Positions 33,457 to 46,949 of a stretch of 64,000 nucleotides of DNA are shown piece after piece. Both the position numbers and the translations under genes were made by a program. The notes under the pieces were generated by a model. That model was not told where the DNA came from. It did no database searches and saw only the letters and a program-made list of their open reading frames with translations. The stretch's first letter is position 1, and each line of letters opens with the position of its first letter. Source of the stretch: Tigriopus japonicus (Eukaryota > Arthropoda > Copepoda > Harpacticoida > Harpacticidae); the NCBI GenBank assembly GCA_010645155.1, contig CM021323.1, forward strand, positions 6,999,442 to 7,063,441. Direction: 5' to 3'.

Positions 33457-33899
33457 CCAAGAAGCACTGAAAACTGGAGTGGGAGGCTCACGGTGAGAAT
33501 TATGATTTCCAGAAGGATTAATTCAATTGCGTTCTTCTGCCCACTAGACTTGGCTTGCATTCAGTAGACGACGTATTTCAATTTTCAGCTCAATCGAATG
33601 GCAGAATGTAAAGTTGTGCCTTCTCAAACTTATGTACTGAAGAGAACATAGAATGAATGAATTCGCCCTTTTGTGGTAAAACAATTACCAGAAAATTCAT
33701 TCTTGGTAGGATTTGCACTGAACTTTGAGGGACCATAACTTTTGACTCCGACGTTCGATTGAGCTGAATATTGAAATAACGTATTCTTGTCAGCATAAGC
33801 AAGGTCTCATTTGCAGAAGAACGTAATTGAATTGTTCCTACTGGAAATCATGATTCCTCTCATTAGCCTCCCAGTCAAGAGAAATTCAGTGGTTCTTGG
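33457..33899. mobile_element. Foldback repeat FB-A, copy 2
   Basis: 443-bp imperfect palindrome homologous to 12051-12495. Ends read CCAAGAAGCACTGAA and CCAAGAACCACTGAA. Flanked by TCTAA at 33452-33456 and 33900-33904, an exact 5-bp duplication. A decayed fragment of the same family lies at about 40255-40390. Confidence 0.75.
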
Positions 33900-35069
33900 T
33901 CTAACATATTTTTTGTTGATTGATGGGAACTCTTAAAAAGGATTTCTTTAGGAAAAGGAAACAATTCAATGGAAATGATTCAATAAATGCTCAGGAAGCA
34001 ATGACAATCAAAATACACATAGTTTTATTTCTTCATTCACGATTTCAATAGGTACACTCAAGCAAAATTCATGATAATTCCAAGCGAAATTGGAGGTTCC
34101 TTTTGTTCACCTTGGTTTAGCAGATAACCGCCTGTTTTTTTTTTCATTTCAATCCGTCAACAATTGAGGATGAATTCGCGTTTTCTTTGACAGTTTTTTC
34201 ATCAATTCGGAGTAAATAAATAATAGAAATAATATTAATTATCATGGTCATGATGATATCTTTGCTGCGAAAAGTGAACCCATAGATCCGTGGGGTGGGG
34301 GAATGTAATTATTTTCTTTTTCAAATAGCTCATAAAGCCACTATCACTTTGAAATAACTCATGAACAACGGTTTTATGATGGGCCATTGGATCATCATAA
34401 TTAATCATGACACAACACTTCTCACATTCATGGAACACTGGACCAAGGAATGGACATCAGAACATCTGAGCTATAAAGTTGGTTGCTTTTTTTTCTCGTC
34501 TTTGTGCATTGGACAGTCTAAATATAATAATAGTAGAAGTAGCAATGGTAATTGGTGTTTTTGTTGTTATAATAGCAGAAATGGTAGGACACCGTTGTAT
34601 TCAATTCACGTCGGCGGGACAAAAAGAACTCCGACAAACGGTTCTCAATTCATTGAGGCTTTATGGGCAAAAGGTTGAAGATTCTCAAAAATGATTAAAA
34701 GCAAACATGACAAGTGACAACTGAAAAACAGGATATCAGATTTCATGAAAGGATCGCAGGGATTCTAAATTTGATGATTTGGCTGAGGGTGGGCGGCCAT
34801 TTGCAAATGGGCCAACCACGAAATTTTGCCTCCGGGTTTGTTTCATACATAATGGTTAGAGGATTGTATGGCAGCAATTGGGTTGAAGACGAGCCAACTA
34901 TCGTACCTGAAGTACATAGCTAGCCATCGACTAGATAGAAGCAGCAACAGCAACAGATGCAGCAGAAGTAGTAGAAGCCGGGCTCTCTAGTTTTCTCGGG
35001 TTGTTTGTTTGTTTTTTTTGGCACCGTTTTCGGATATCAGTTAGTTTGGCTCTTGGACCACCGTGTTCC
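33900..35069. other. Intergenic, no gene seen
   Basis: Downstream of SHOC2 and upstream of the GTPase (both minus). Contains only short ORFs without recognisable domains and a (CAGCAG)n-like patch near 34940. The SHOC2 3' UTR presumably lies here. Confidence 0.4.
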
Positions 35070-38000
35070 TTACATTGTTCGGTAGGGACCTTGCATTTTT
35101 AGAAACTGAAAGATACCATCATAGCCTGATTAGTGAACCCGATCTATTCATGACTTTGGGTGTCATCTCTCACCTGGATGACTAAAGACGGGCCACCGGC
35201 AACAATCTCGCCTGGGATTTGATTTAAAGGGCAATTCTCAATGGACATGATCTCCAATTTGGAGCAGAGTGCCAACTCGAAGGGAAGTGATTGGAGGTGT
35301 GGATTGTCGTTGATGTAGAGCGACTCCAACGACTCCAAAGATCCGATCTCTTCGGGCAGCAACGAGATGAGATTTTCACCGACTGACAAGTACTCCAATT
35401 TGGACAGTTGTCTGTGGGATTGAATTGAAAGAATGCATCAAGGAAATCTGACACAAGGAAAGAATAAATCTTCTTACCCAATGGCTCTGGGAAGTTGTGT
35501 GAGATTATTGGATTGGAGAATCAGCTTTTGAAGCTCTCGGAGTCGTCCAATCTCATTCGGAATGATATCCAACTTGTTCTCTTCCAGATCCAAGATTCGG
35601 AGCTTCTGAAGTTGTCCAATATTACTCGGGAGCTTCCGCAATAGATTATTGGACAATATCAGGACCTAATGAAGGGAAACAAATTTAAGTTATTTCGTTG
35701 ACACAGGACCACAAACTTGGTTTCACTCACTTCAAGATTTGACAGACAAGCAATATCATCAGGGAGCTTCTGGATTTGGTTGGTTCCAAAATTCAACTCC
35801 ACTACGGAATGCCAAGTACCAATATCTGAAACATGGAGCAACGTATTATTGAACCTTATCTTAGTTTTCACCTTTCTGAGTGTATTTTACCAATGGGAAG
35901 AGAGGTCAACATGTTTTCCTTCATGTTCAATTTCTGCAAGTGGTTGGCACGAGAAAAGATCCCATATGGAATGCGGTCACATTGGTTGTGCTCCATGTTC
36001 AAGACCTGAAAAATGACCATAACCATAGATGGTTTTTATCCTGGGTTTGAACGTTTGTTTACACCATCGATTGTTATTTACCACTGTGTTGATGAACTGA
36101 GCGGGTCCACCGGGTGGGAAATTCGAGAATTGGTTCCTGGACAATGAGATCTGTGTGAGATTTTCCAGCGAGCTGAGAAGGCCCTCGGGGAGACTGGAGA
36201 TCAGATTATTCTCGACATTGAACTGCTCTAAGGCGTTGCACTTGGCCAACGAGCATGGAATGGAACTGAAGGAGAGACGGTTGTACCTGGAATGATGAAA
36301 AACCCCTCATATTTACGGCGATCCTAAATGACGGTGGTGTCTAAACTACGATTTCTATTACCTTAACCCAATTCGAGTGAGGTGCACCAAGTTTCCGATG
36401 GAATCGGGTAGACTGGCCAACTTGTTATGCTGAAGGTCTAAGGTGAGAAGTTGGGTGCATTCACCGATTTCTGGAGGTATCGTTTCTAATTGGTTGTACG
36501 ACATATCAAATGTCACGAGGCCAGTCAGATTCCCAATTGAAGGTGGGAGAGATCTGAGGTGATTGAGGCAAAAGAGTCACGTCACAGCTCACATGAAAAA
36601 TCTGTGGGAAAGTACAAACTTACGTGATATTGTTTTCTCGGATACTCAGATTGGTCAGTCTGGTCAGGTTGCCGATCTCATTGCCCACTTCCTTGATGCG
36701 ATTGAATCGTAAGTAGAGCGTGGTGAGGCTTGTAAGAGTGTAGACCACCGGGGGAATCTAGACAATAAGAGTTAAATTGTCAGTAATGAATAATAAAATC
36801 AAAAATAAATACTCATTATGGGTGCTAATTAATTACCTCTGGAAAGCGATTATGTCGAAGGTCCAAGACCCGCAGTTGCCGTAGATTGGCCAGACTGTCC
36901 GGTAAGGAGGTCAAGACGTTTTCTGACAAGCTCAGGGTCATCAAGTTGGACAATCCCCCGATCTCATTGGGCAACACGGCCAAGCGATTCGAGTACACGT
37001 ATAACTCCGTCAATTGCGTTAGCTCTTTAATGGAAGCCGGCACCAACGAAATGTTCGACTTGGCCAGATCCAGCCGAGTCTTATTTTCCTCCTTGCATTT
37101 GGCAAACTCTCTTGGAAGGTCCTGAATAAGATATCGATAGTGACAAAGGAAGGGTTTGAAGGTATCAAAAGCATGAAATAATCATACTATTAATAATAAT
37201 AATAATCCACCGAATGATTGCTCTCACTTAATAGAACATTATAGAAGCCTTGGAATCACAACTAGTTTAGAAATCTATTGATGTATCAAGCAACCACAAT
37301 CAAGCAAAATGATTTTTCATTCCATATTCATTATTTTAGTGCTATAAATTATTGACCACCTTCAATTTATTACCTTTTATTAAACACTGATTTCAAAATC
37401 ATGGCGAAACGAAATGTCTTTACCTAAATTCTATGATGTCATAACTTAAGCACAAAAAAGGACCAGGGCAATAATGTTGCAGTTTTTATCATATTAATCT
37501 TAGTTGATCCTCGAAGGCAAAATTAGCCGAGCTTCTATCATCAGATTAACCTAGTTTAAAAACCTAAGTTTTTTAAACTTTTGCGTTGCCACCTGTTCCA
37601 TCATCAAGTAGTAATAGATCGAAGTTTCATTTTCGGTTATCGAAAGCTGACATGCACTTTAAAGAATAGAGTTTAACAACAAAGTCCAAGAATTTTTTTT
37701 TTATTGTAAAACCTTTGAAACTCAATTTTTTTTGGATTTTTAAAGTTTCATATCGTCGCACAAATGATCAAATTAAGTTTCAAAGTGTGCGAATTTTGCA
37801 TGCATTTTTTTAGTCAGCTACTTTGGGTTTTGGTTAAGCCCTCTTTCGGACGAAACTTTCGGTTTAGTGCCCTTTCGGTCCATCACTCTCTGCAAGCTTA
37901 ATCTACTTTTGAGCCTCTCGGATTCTTCATGTTTAAAAAGCAAATAAGCACAGATCTTTATGTGTTGTAGTAAACTGAAAGGTTCTTTCTAAATCGATAC

Positions 38001-39108
38001 CTCGCACTAGAGCACAAAACCTTGATTTTTGAAAAAAAAAAAAAAAAAAACCTAAATTGCCTTGTTTTAGTTGCAAACCCACCTTTCAGTCCAAAAATAT
38101 TTTCATCTCATCTAACCATTATCTATGTTGACATCAAATGAATCGGGTGTCATACCAAATGAGTGGTGACGACTGATTTCTTGTGGCTGGGTCCACCCGT
38201 GCGTTTCTTTTTGCCATCGATCTCCACAGTCACTTTCTTGGCATCCGTGTTGTCGCTGATGGCGTTCTTCTTCTCCTTCTTCATCATGTCTTTGAAGGAG
38301 GATGTTAGGGAGGCCATGGAGGCGTCACTCGTGGATTGTAATTCGGGCATGGTGGACGCGATCGAAACGGTTTCGGCCGCAGCGTTGTAATCCGGGGAAT
38401 CGGGGATCTAGAAAGCACACTCATTTCATGATCAAAGCTGTCACTATCTCGATCTGAACTTTAAACGAAAAACACTTTTGAAAGTCATCACATTGACAGT
38501 GCATGGCTTGACCAGACTGTGACGCTTTGAAACATTTTTATCGATCCCTCTTGATTATGGAGATTTAAGGCAAGTACTACTTCACGATAAAATTATTGAC
38601 AGAAACTTTGATGAGGTTCCTGGAGCTCAACGCAATATATGAAATTTCATTTATCAAGTTATCAGTAGAGAAAATCAATTGATGCAAATTATTCTTTCCT
38701 GTATATTCAATCAACCTTATTTTTTTGCAATACCCATTGCAGTAAACCCATAAATTATAAAAAATGAAGTATGCAATTACCTACCCTTCCCCAAACGCAT
38801 GTGCAATACAATTTGTAATTTTTTACTATACACATAAATTATTAAGTCAATTGATTTTGGTTTTGCTTAACCAATTGGCTAAAAAGCCACATTTTATGAT
38901 TTAATCGCCAAACTCAGCAAGTGTTGAAGGACGTCCTAAGTTAGTCATCGTGCCAGTGTCCCGTTCACGGACTGACCTGTTCATTGAAGTGGGGAACCCC
39001 GCCTAGAGCGCGTTGGTGGAACTCGGCCGCGGTCTCGCCCTCGCCACTGCTCTGATGGCCGCCGCTCCCGCCCCCGGACAAGTTCTTGGGGCGGTTGGAG
39101 CGCTTCAT
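35070..39108 (-). CDS. SHOC2: SHOC2 leucine-rich-repeat scaffold (623 aa)
   Basis: Scaffold of the SHOC2-MRAS/RAS-PP1C holophosphatase that dephosphorylates RAF and promotes RAS-MAPK signalling. Eleven exons: 39108-38977, 38407-38156, 37121-36837, 36757-36624, 36553-36362, 36286-36082, 36005-35891, 35825-35731, 35665-35478, 35411-35174 and 35105-35070, all GT/AG with matching phases. The first two exons encode a low-complexity basic region. From exon 3 there are about twenty 23-residue leucine-rich repeats, starting [18 protein letters not shown]. The conserved end GGPSLVIQ is joined across a 68-bp intron to a 12-codon last exon, [11 protein letters not shown] plus stop. Length is close to vertebrate SHOC2 (about 580) with a longer N-terminus. 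Start is the ATG at 39108; upstream in-frame codons begin only with GTG. Intron 2 holds a hAT fragment. Confidence 0.95.
37835..37887. repeat. Fragment of the TAGTGATGGACCGAAAG hAT MITE family
   Basis: Ends TTTCGGTCCATCACT, matching the right terminus of 20704-21021, with CTTTCGG words upstream. It lies in SHOC2 intron 2. The left end is lost. Confidence 0.65.
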
Positions 39109-40743
39109 AGGCGACGCAAGCCAACAACCGACCGACCTCAAAGGCGGATGGACGACAATCACGCAACGGCGTCAAGACCAAAGACGTCAACGGCGCGGCT
39201 GGAAGTAAAGATTGACCGCAGATTGAAGGTACGATTTACGGTAAAGGTGGATTGATGTAGCATTATCAGATGAGCGACATGGGTTCGCGTTATCGCTTTT
39301 GGAAATCTCGCTTCATTAAGCGCGTCTTCATCTATGATTGAGAATATGTCAAGTTGCGATGCATTCATGTGCGGTCAGTTGGTTGAAATCAAAACCGTTC
39401 ACACTTTTCATGGCTATTTTTTATATGAAGACATTCTCATGTTGCTTCTTTTCAGTTTAGAGAAGTCAATGAATGAGGTCAGTGACTAAATTTGAATACT
39501 CAAACTCGACCAATAACAATCAGCGCAGGTTTTTACTAGATATGTTCCTTTTCCCGCCTAGAAAGCAGAAGTTCTACCAAATAGGAACAATCTCCTATCG
39601 TGTTCTAATATGCATTTGACAATTACAAAGGGTTTCCGTTAATTTGAGCAGGAACAGTCCTCCCAAATTTAGTCATTGAATAATCCCTTGGCCAACCTCG
39701 GGCTAGAGTTCGAGGTAATGCCTTTCAAGGACACGAAAGGCAAAAGGTGACTTCTAGAATTGTTTGAATATTACTTAATACTGAGACTACAACCGAAAAC
39801 CCGCTCCTTCGTTCATCGCATTCATCAACTCAGTCAAAATCAGACGAACTAAATCAATAAAACCTGCCCTGACAACCTCGTTGGGCGTGTCTCAATGATT
39901 ACCCGTGTTAATTCCGATGCTGTCTGTCTGTCTCTTAGTGTCTCTATGCAGCCGTATCAAGAAAGGCGTGTCCTTAGCGACTGATTGACTGATCGAGCGG
40001 CCTCTCTCACACACCCACACGTCGTCCCGCCAATGATTAATTTGTTCCGTGGTCTTGGGTGTGGGTTTGTGTAGATCCACTGATGGATGGATGGGTGGAG
40101 CGAGATTGGAGGCGGGCCGCAACAGCTGCTTCCTCTTCAGACCAACTCTCTGCTCTCTGCTCTCTTCGCTTTCAGGGTCTCCATTGAGGGAAATGCCCGA
40201 AAAGTGCAAACACACGGATCAAAAGACGAGAAGCGCTGAATTTCCTGGACAGAAAGGCTGACCGTGAGGATTATGATTTTTTGGTAGCAGGGTCAATCAA
40301 GCTCGGTTGTATATCCACAAGACCCGATAAACAAATTATTTCAATTGTCAGCTCAATCAAATGTTAGCGTAAAAGCTTTTGTGGTAAAACAAATGGATCT
40401 AGTGAACAATTATTTGTTGTTCCCCGCTATAAGCCACCGGAACAACCACGGTCTAGGCCAGCCAAGGCTCTTCTTGCACTGGAGAAGTGGCAAAAAATGC
40501 AATATTTCAGATAAATTTGCCTACTTTGCTACCCAATGCCCTATTTGATGTAGCTAAGCTAAGCTACTGCCACATCAAATGATATAGTTTAGAAAACAAA
40601 ACTGATGCATCAGTTCTAAATCACATAGTTTTATACAATATTTTGAATTATGTTGAATTTTGTGAATGCGCAAAGGTGGCTGGCCTAGAGTGATGTCTAC
40701 ACAGTGGACCAACTGGGCTAAAATAGCTCAAGGCATCAAACAA
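39109..40743. other. Upstream of SHOC2; no gene seen
   Basis: Likely SHOC2 promoter and intergenic DNA. GC-rich near 39100-39200. A decayed FB-A fragment lies at about 40255-40390. Short ORFs here show no domain. Confidence 0.4.
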
Positions 40744-42070
40744 TGAACCCTGCAAAAAATGTCAGCAAATACGCCCTGATCAGCACCTCTTCTGATCCAA
40801 AAGAACTATAGCTACCAGATGGTAATGGTTAGGGACAGGAACTTTAGACGAATAAACTTATTCGTCTTTTTTCGTCTTTATTCGTCTTTTTTACTCTTAT
40901 TCGTCGCGATAAATTTATTCGTCTAATTTGGATTTTATTCGTCTTTTTTCGTCTAATCCGGCAATTACACTCAACTTTTTTCGTCTAATTAGTCAAAAAA
41001 TTGATTTTTTGGTTTTTTTTCTCAAATTTTAAAGCAAATAGACACTTTTTTAAAAAGTTCAACTCCAAAACTTGGGCCAAAGTAATAGTTTGATTTTCAG
41101 TTGCGTTATTGCACGAGCAAAATATGATCCACACTTGTATTTTAACTTGTAGAGTTTCCTGACAGACGCAGAAAGAAAAGGTCACCACTATTGGAATGAA
41201 AGGCTATCTGACTATGCAAACAACTAATGTGTCAGCAAACCTGCTGCTAAATATTACTCTATTGAAAATGTTGAAATAAGGACGGTTGACCATTGACCAT
41301 TTCTTGATCATTTGGCACTTTTCCGTTAGTTAATATTATAGATTTTGCCGTTTTGCACAAGGGGGTAGCTGTTCCCCTCAATAGAGGATTTTAAACCAAG
41401 CTTGAAAAATTTGCCAATAGACGGCGTGAAAGAGTGGCCAAGTACTAAGCACTAAGCTCACAAGTCTTTTCGAGATCTCTAGTCTTTTCTCTTTACTGGC
41501 CCAACCTTTCCATCTATTGGTGAATTTTTCAAGCTTGGTTTAATGTCCTCTCTTGGGCCACACATTAGGTCTACTTCATGGGCAGCAGTTTTAATCCTCT
41601 TTTTATCCTCGTGACCGGCAATTCATTAGTTTTTTTTGTCGTGTAAGTTAGTTTTTTTCGTCTTTTTTCGTCTAATGTAGCCTTTTATTCGTCTTTTTTC
41701 GTCTAATTGGGCAATTTTATTCGTCTTTATTCGTCTAATCAGGTACTTTTATTCGTCTTTTTTCGTCTATTTTGACAGTTTTATTCGTCTAAACTTCCTG
41801 TCCCTAGTAATGGTATTTGTTATAAATGCCACTCGTTGGGAAAACGTTATACATCTTCTTCACAGAAAAAATTCTCTAAAATGTGCAATTTTGATAACAT
41901 TATGCCACTAGCATAAAAGAAATAAAAACATGAAGGAAAAAGACTAAACTTTTTTGATTGGGTGGCATTAATATTCACTCTACTAGCTGGCAAACTAGCA
42001 ACCATGTTTCAACTTGCCCACAAGAGGCGCTAATCAGGGCGTATTTGCTTGCATTTTTTACAGGGTTACT
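40744..42070. mobile_element. Repeat FB-B, copy 1, split by a hAT MITE
   Basis: Outer ends are inverted: AACCCTGCAAAAAATG at the left and CATTTTTTACAGGGTT at the right, each followed inward by GCAAATACGCCCTGAT. The interior (AAATGCCACT, then GGTGGCATTAA, then AAGAGGCGCT) is shared with 47977-48284. Target duplication not clear. Confidence 0.65.
40830..41806. mobile_element. hAT-type element with TTATTCGTC repeats
   Basis: 977 bp. Ends read TAGGGACAGGAACTTTAGAC and, from the right, TAGGGACAGGAAGTTTAGAC. Exact 8-bp duplication GTAATGGT at 40822-40829 and 41807-41814. TTATTCGTCTTTTTTCGTC repeats fill 40848-40990 at one end and 41640-41795 at the other. An internal hairpin at about 41390-41545 (AAACCAAGCTTGAAAAATT and its complement) holds the middle. 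No ORF. Confidence 0.92.
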
Positions 42071-44641
42071 TGTTCACAACACTTAATAAACCTTTCTATT
42101 TCAGTGGGGTTTCCATTTAGCTTTGAGAGAGCACAACTTTCCACTCTGAGCTCAAAAAATGGAAAACATTGGCCTCCGAATCTAATTGAGGCCTGTTATC
42201 TCAATTTTTCTTGCTATTCTCCCACTCCAGGAATAACAGTGCTTCTTGGGAAAGAATAAAAGAAACTAGCCCTCAGACCTATGTTACCTGCTTTGAAAAT
42301 GAAGTAATCACAATAATTATCAGATTGGTTTCAGAAATATATATTAGCAATGAGTACATCCTCAATTGTGATTATTTACAATTACTTTCACACCGTCATT
42401 GAATAACGATCCTGAATCCTATTCGAGTTCAATTTGGAGACCTTCCATTACCCAAATTTTAAATTGATAAGAAAAAGAGTTACTATTGGCTCTCTAATTA
42501 GTTACTTATAAAACTGCATTAACGAAATGTGAAAGTATTCTTTTAAATTATCGGGGTAATCATTCTGGATGTAGTTTGACGTGAAATTTGCTCAAATGTA
42601 ACACAATTGTAGCTTTAAATACACTTACATCTCACGTCTGCTAGTAATGGAAAAGAAAATCCATGACATTCATGTAATATAAAGCTCAACGTCGTGTAAA
42701 ACATTAAAGTAATAAAGTTTTTAAAACAATAGTATTTGCGATGGATAGATTTGCAACACTTTGTTGTGATTTATCGTCGTTTCTTAATTCAAAGGCTCGA
42801 TTTCAATGTTCAGTGCATGTGCAATGTGAGATTTTATACTCCACATCATATCAACACGTCAAAGAAAAAAGCGCAAATACTGATTAAAGTACCAAAAAGT
42901 GGTAGCTCTGTGTCTGCGGCTCTCCTGAGTCCAGATGAAGACGTGCGTGTCTTTGAAGGAGGGTTTGCTAGCGGGATTGAGCGAAACACTGTCAATCACT
43001 GACTCAGCTAGAGGAAGGGAGCTTTCCAGAGAGCACACACACACGAAGACGGCCCTACGCGTGATGAACTCGAGTTTTTATTGTGGTTCGTCAAAGCTCG
43101 ATTAATAATACGTACTTAAGACGAATTCATTTCATTTTGTTTTTCAGGTATTCAAGCTTTTTTGGAGCGTTAAATGCGCATATTATGATTCGAAAAAATA
43201 ATTACACAGTTTCTAAATACTCAACGGCAGCCGGTTTTGGGTATGATTAAGATATTTTTTCGCCAAAACTAAATGTCTATGAGGATGTATTATTATATTT
43301 TCCATATTCATATGTTGACTCGTATGGTCTTTTTGGGGAGGAAAATTTTATGTCATGAGATGCAGTATCATGGTTTGCTTGTAGTGAGAAAGGTCTAGGT
43401 TCACTTTCCCTCTCCAACCATTCTCAAGGAAACTTTTGGACTTTAGTTCACACCCACAGGCTGAGAATCATTCTCGTAACAGACATTAGCTTGCCTGTCG
43501 AAAAAATTTGGACTGGATGTGATTGCTGGCTTTGCTAGCTGGACAATATTTAGGTTTGACAATTTTCAAACCCCAAGCTAACTTTTTGGCTGTTATGTTT
43601 ATCAATCAGCAATTGTGTGCAAACAAGTTAACATTTTTTTACCACTACATTTCCCAATAGCCACAACAACCTTGAAACAAAGGGCACTACAGGATGCACC
43701 AGTTCTCCACTGTGCATAAACTGTATTTGTTTGTTTGGTAACAACACTCCACAATTCTTCAGAAATGCTAAGTTTTCATCAGCAACCAGCTCTCTTTAGC
43801 ATCTTTATTCCTCCAACAAAACTTCATCATATTAGACCTGTGAACAAAGTAAACTAGTCATTTTTTTACAGCAGATTCACTAACTGAAACTCTCAAATTA
43901 CAACCTTTATTAATGTCTCCCCCCAAATGCAACCAATATTAATAATTAAGTCAACTGAACTTAAAAATAATTATAAATGAAAGTGATTTCGTCCTCTAAA
44001 AGTTTCCTCACTCATAGGAATTTCTTTTAAAATATTTCTTTTACATTTCTTAACATAAAACCCTTGCAAACCTAGAAGACCATACAATGCTAAAATATAA
44101 ACGATTGGTTTTAAGTTGAGCGGGTCATAGAAACTCCTGATATTTTAAATAGAAGGGGCAAAGGTTAGACTGGAACTGAAAATCACATGCTCGGACTCAT
44201 TACATAAGCTTGACCTATCACTACATTTTCCTTTCCGAAAGGTAAAGACATCTCACAGGAGGATGGAAACCACGCTTACAAAATCCAGATCGACCTAAAA
44301 TATTGCCTGATTTAATAAAGCTTTGCACAAAAACAATCTTGTGCTCTAAATAAGTGCTATTAATTAATGTTCACTTATTATTTAGACGTTAATTAATCTT
44401 CTTATTCATTTTCCCCTTTCTATTTCAATACTCTAGTTGTTTCTCCAAAATTGAATGACTAATTGAAGAAGAAGAATGTGCTCCCCGCTTCTAAATTTGG
44501 GAGTCATTGGAAACATCAAAATTTACTACACACATCTATTAAACATTCAATTCTAGAATTGATCTATTTCTGTAAGCTACGTGCAAATATTACTAAAACT
44601 TAAGGAGAAGGGGAGAGATCCTCAGATCGGTTTAGATCAGG
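42071..44641. other. Gene-poor stretch
   Basis: AT-rich with short domain-less ORFs. 42070-42250 has words of the FB-A family (CAGTGCTTCTTGG). No coding exon, RNA gene or complete element could be supported. Confidence 0.4.
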
Positions 44642-45340
44642 CAGGGATGGGGAGTAATTGTAATTTCAATTACATGTAATTCTAATTAAGCACAGTTTTG
44701 GACCAAATAATTGTGTACTTGACAAATATTCAATTACAAATTACTTTTCAAAATCTTACCTTTTCAAATAAACCATAAAACCAATTTATCAGTTTTCACT
44801 TGCAAATCAATCATTTTGTCATCAATTTGAGGTCAATGTGATGCCACTAACAGGTAGCTTTTGCTACAATACACACCAAAGATATGATGTTTAATTAGTT
44901 TTAAATTGCAAGAGCTTTTGACCATGATTTTTCTGTCAGGAGGTAGGTCTTTTCACAACCAGGGGCAGACAAATGAGGTACAAAAATAAAGTTTTAAAAC
45001 ATCGTCATACTTGATATATATGTACAAAGTTCGTGTTTTCTGAAGTAGAAAAATATACCTTGTGATTAATGGTATAAAATTTTTGATATTTAAGCCCGTA
45101 AGCTTTTGGTTTTTGTAAAACACTCTTTCATATTAATCTTTCTGGCAGTATCAGTTCCCAGCTGGTGCATCGCTACTTAAAACTGGCAGATCTGTTTATT
45201 TTCCATTGTTTTGAAAAGAAAAAAAATTGTGAAAGAGACGGAAGAATTGTAACTGACATGTAAATGTCATGTAATTGACATGCAATTGTAATTAAAGTCA
45301 ACTACATTTTCTGATGATGTAATTGCAATTGATTATAATA
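44642..45340. repeat. hAT-like end plus AATTGTAATTAC-rich sequence
   Basis: Starts CAGGGATGGGGAGTAATTG and contains many AATTGTAATT words at 44650-44760 and 45240-45335. The core 44995-45170 recurs around 56360-56780. The right terminus was not found, possibly lost to the neighbouring insertion at 45345. Confidence 0.5.
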
Positions 45341-45344
45341 AGTC

Positions 45345-45980
45345 CAGGGCCACCAGATAGTTGTAAATTACATTTTATAATGTAATTCCCAAAATCTTCT
45401 ATTTGTGTCCAAAATTACATAAATAGAGAAAATTTTACATAAATGTGGTTAAATTGACTGTTTCAATAAAACTGATTTGGATTAATGTTTAATTTTACGA
45501 TAAAGTCAAGATAAAAGAGCAAGAATATACAGCGCATTACATTTCACTAGAAATATTTAGTTTATCATCAGGCCTGCTAGATAGTTGTAAATAACATTTT
45601 ACATTGCAGTTACAAAAATGTGCAATTTTTGTCCAAAACTGCAAAAATTGGGAAAATTTCGAAAGAAATGTAGAAAAATGCCTGTTCTGTCAAGAATGAT
45701 CTACAAAAAGGATGTCAAAATCAAAATACGAATAGAAGCGATTAAATTTGCATCAATTGTGACGCAAATAATTATTTTAGTATCTTTTTCTACCTATGAA
45801 ACAAAATTTAGATGGTGCAAGTACGAAAAAGGTTATTTTTGGGGCAATATGTGACCAAATTACCAAAAAAATGCCATAAAAATTACCAAAAAATTCGATT
45901 TTGTTACATTATTTCTCAAAAAAACTACCAAAAATAATACATTTTTCAGCAATATTTTTTAGATAAATTTGGTGGCCCTG
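45345..45980. mobile_element. hAT-type non-autonomous element (CAGGGCCACCA ends)
   Basis: 636 bp. Left end CAGGGCCACCAGATAG; right end reads CAGGGCCACCAAATTT from outside. The flanks share ATAATAA, 3 bp displaced on the left. An internal copy of the terminal region (AGATAGTTGTAAATAAC) lies at about 45580. No ORF. Confidence 0.65.
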
Positions 45981-46949
45981 ATAATAACATTTTTCGAGGA
46001 CCCAACTCTGAGACCAGGGGTAGGAACCGGTGGGCCACAGCCTAGGGGTGGGCGAGAAGCCGGTGTCGGTGTCGAGGTGTCGACACCGACACCGGCTTTT
46101 TTGGATTTCGGTGTCAGTGTCGACACCAGGTTTCCGGTGTCGACGTTTTAAGGTTTCGTGTGTTTTTTTCCGAAAGTTCCGCAAATTGCGCAAAAATTAC
46201 ATTGAAAGGCTTGCAAAGCAGGGTATTGTGAAATGTAAACCTATTTTCCCCTCTCTCCAATTTAAGTTTACCTACAATTTATTTTGATTTTTGTGAAGAA
46301 TGTCTGGGTCTGTCCAGACTGATCTCCGTGATGAATGTCTTGAAGTACAAATTTCAACTGACCTTGTCATAGGGAATACAAACATCATAATTGGCCTAGA
46401 AAAATGGATCTTTCTCCTTTCATATTTCAGTAACACTTAAATAAAACTTTTAAAGCACAATTTGATAATTAAGTTCAATGAAATTTAAATGTCTAGGTAC
46501 CTAAAATGACAATATTGCAGATAACATTGTCCATAAGGAAATTTAATAATAAAATGCAAAGAAATGTTAAATCACTTACATTCAATTATGTTTTTGGGGA
46601 ATTTGAATAAAAATTTTGCTCATGCATAAAGCCAAGGACATCTTGATTAAGTAGACGAATAAACTTTTGATACTCAACATCACCATGGGTCTCCAAAGCG
46701 TTTGTCATTTCTTAAATGGCTTTTCTACCTCAAAAACACTATGAAACCATTTCAAGCCGTTTAGTTTCCGCAATGTCATAAGCAGGTCCCGGAAAAACAT
46801 TTGCTAAAAAGTGGCAAAGTATTTGATGCTCATTTTCTTCAAAAGAAACCAAATATTTGGAAAAAGAGCCATATATTCATTTAATACTAAGCCATTATTT
46901 GGCTTTTTTGTGTGCCTACACCAATCTATCAAATAAGTGTTTGGCAATG

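Noticed and set aside
38965..39190. Two longer ORFs over SHOC2 exon 1
   Set aside because: One starts at GTG; the other is a GC-rich shadow frame. The ATG at 39108 joins exon 2 in phase.
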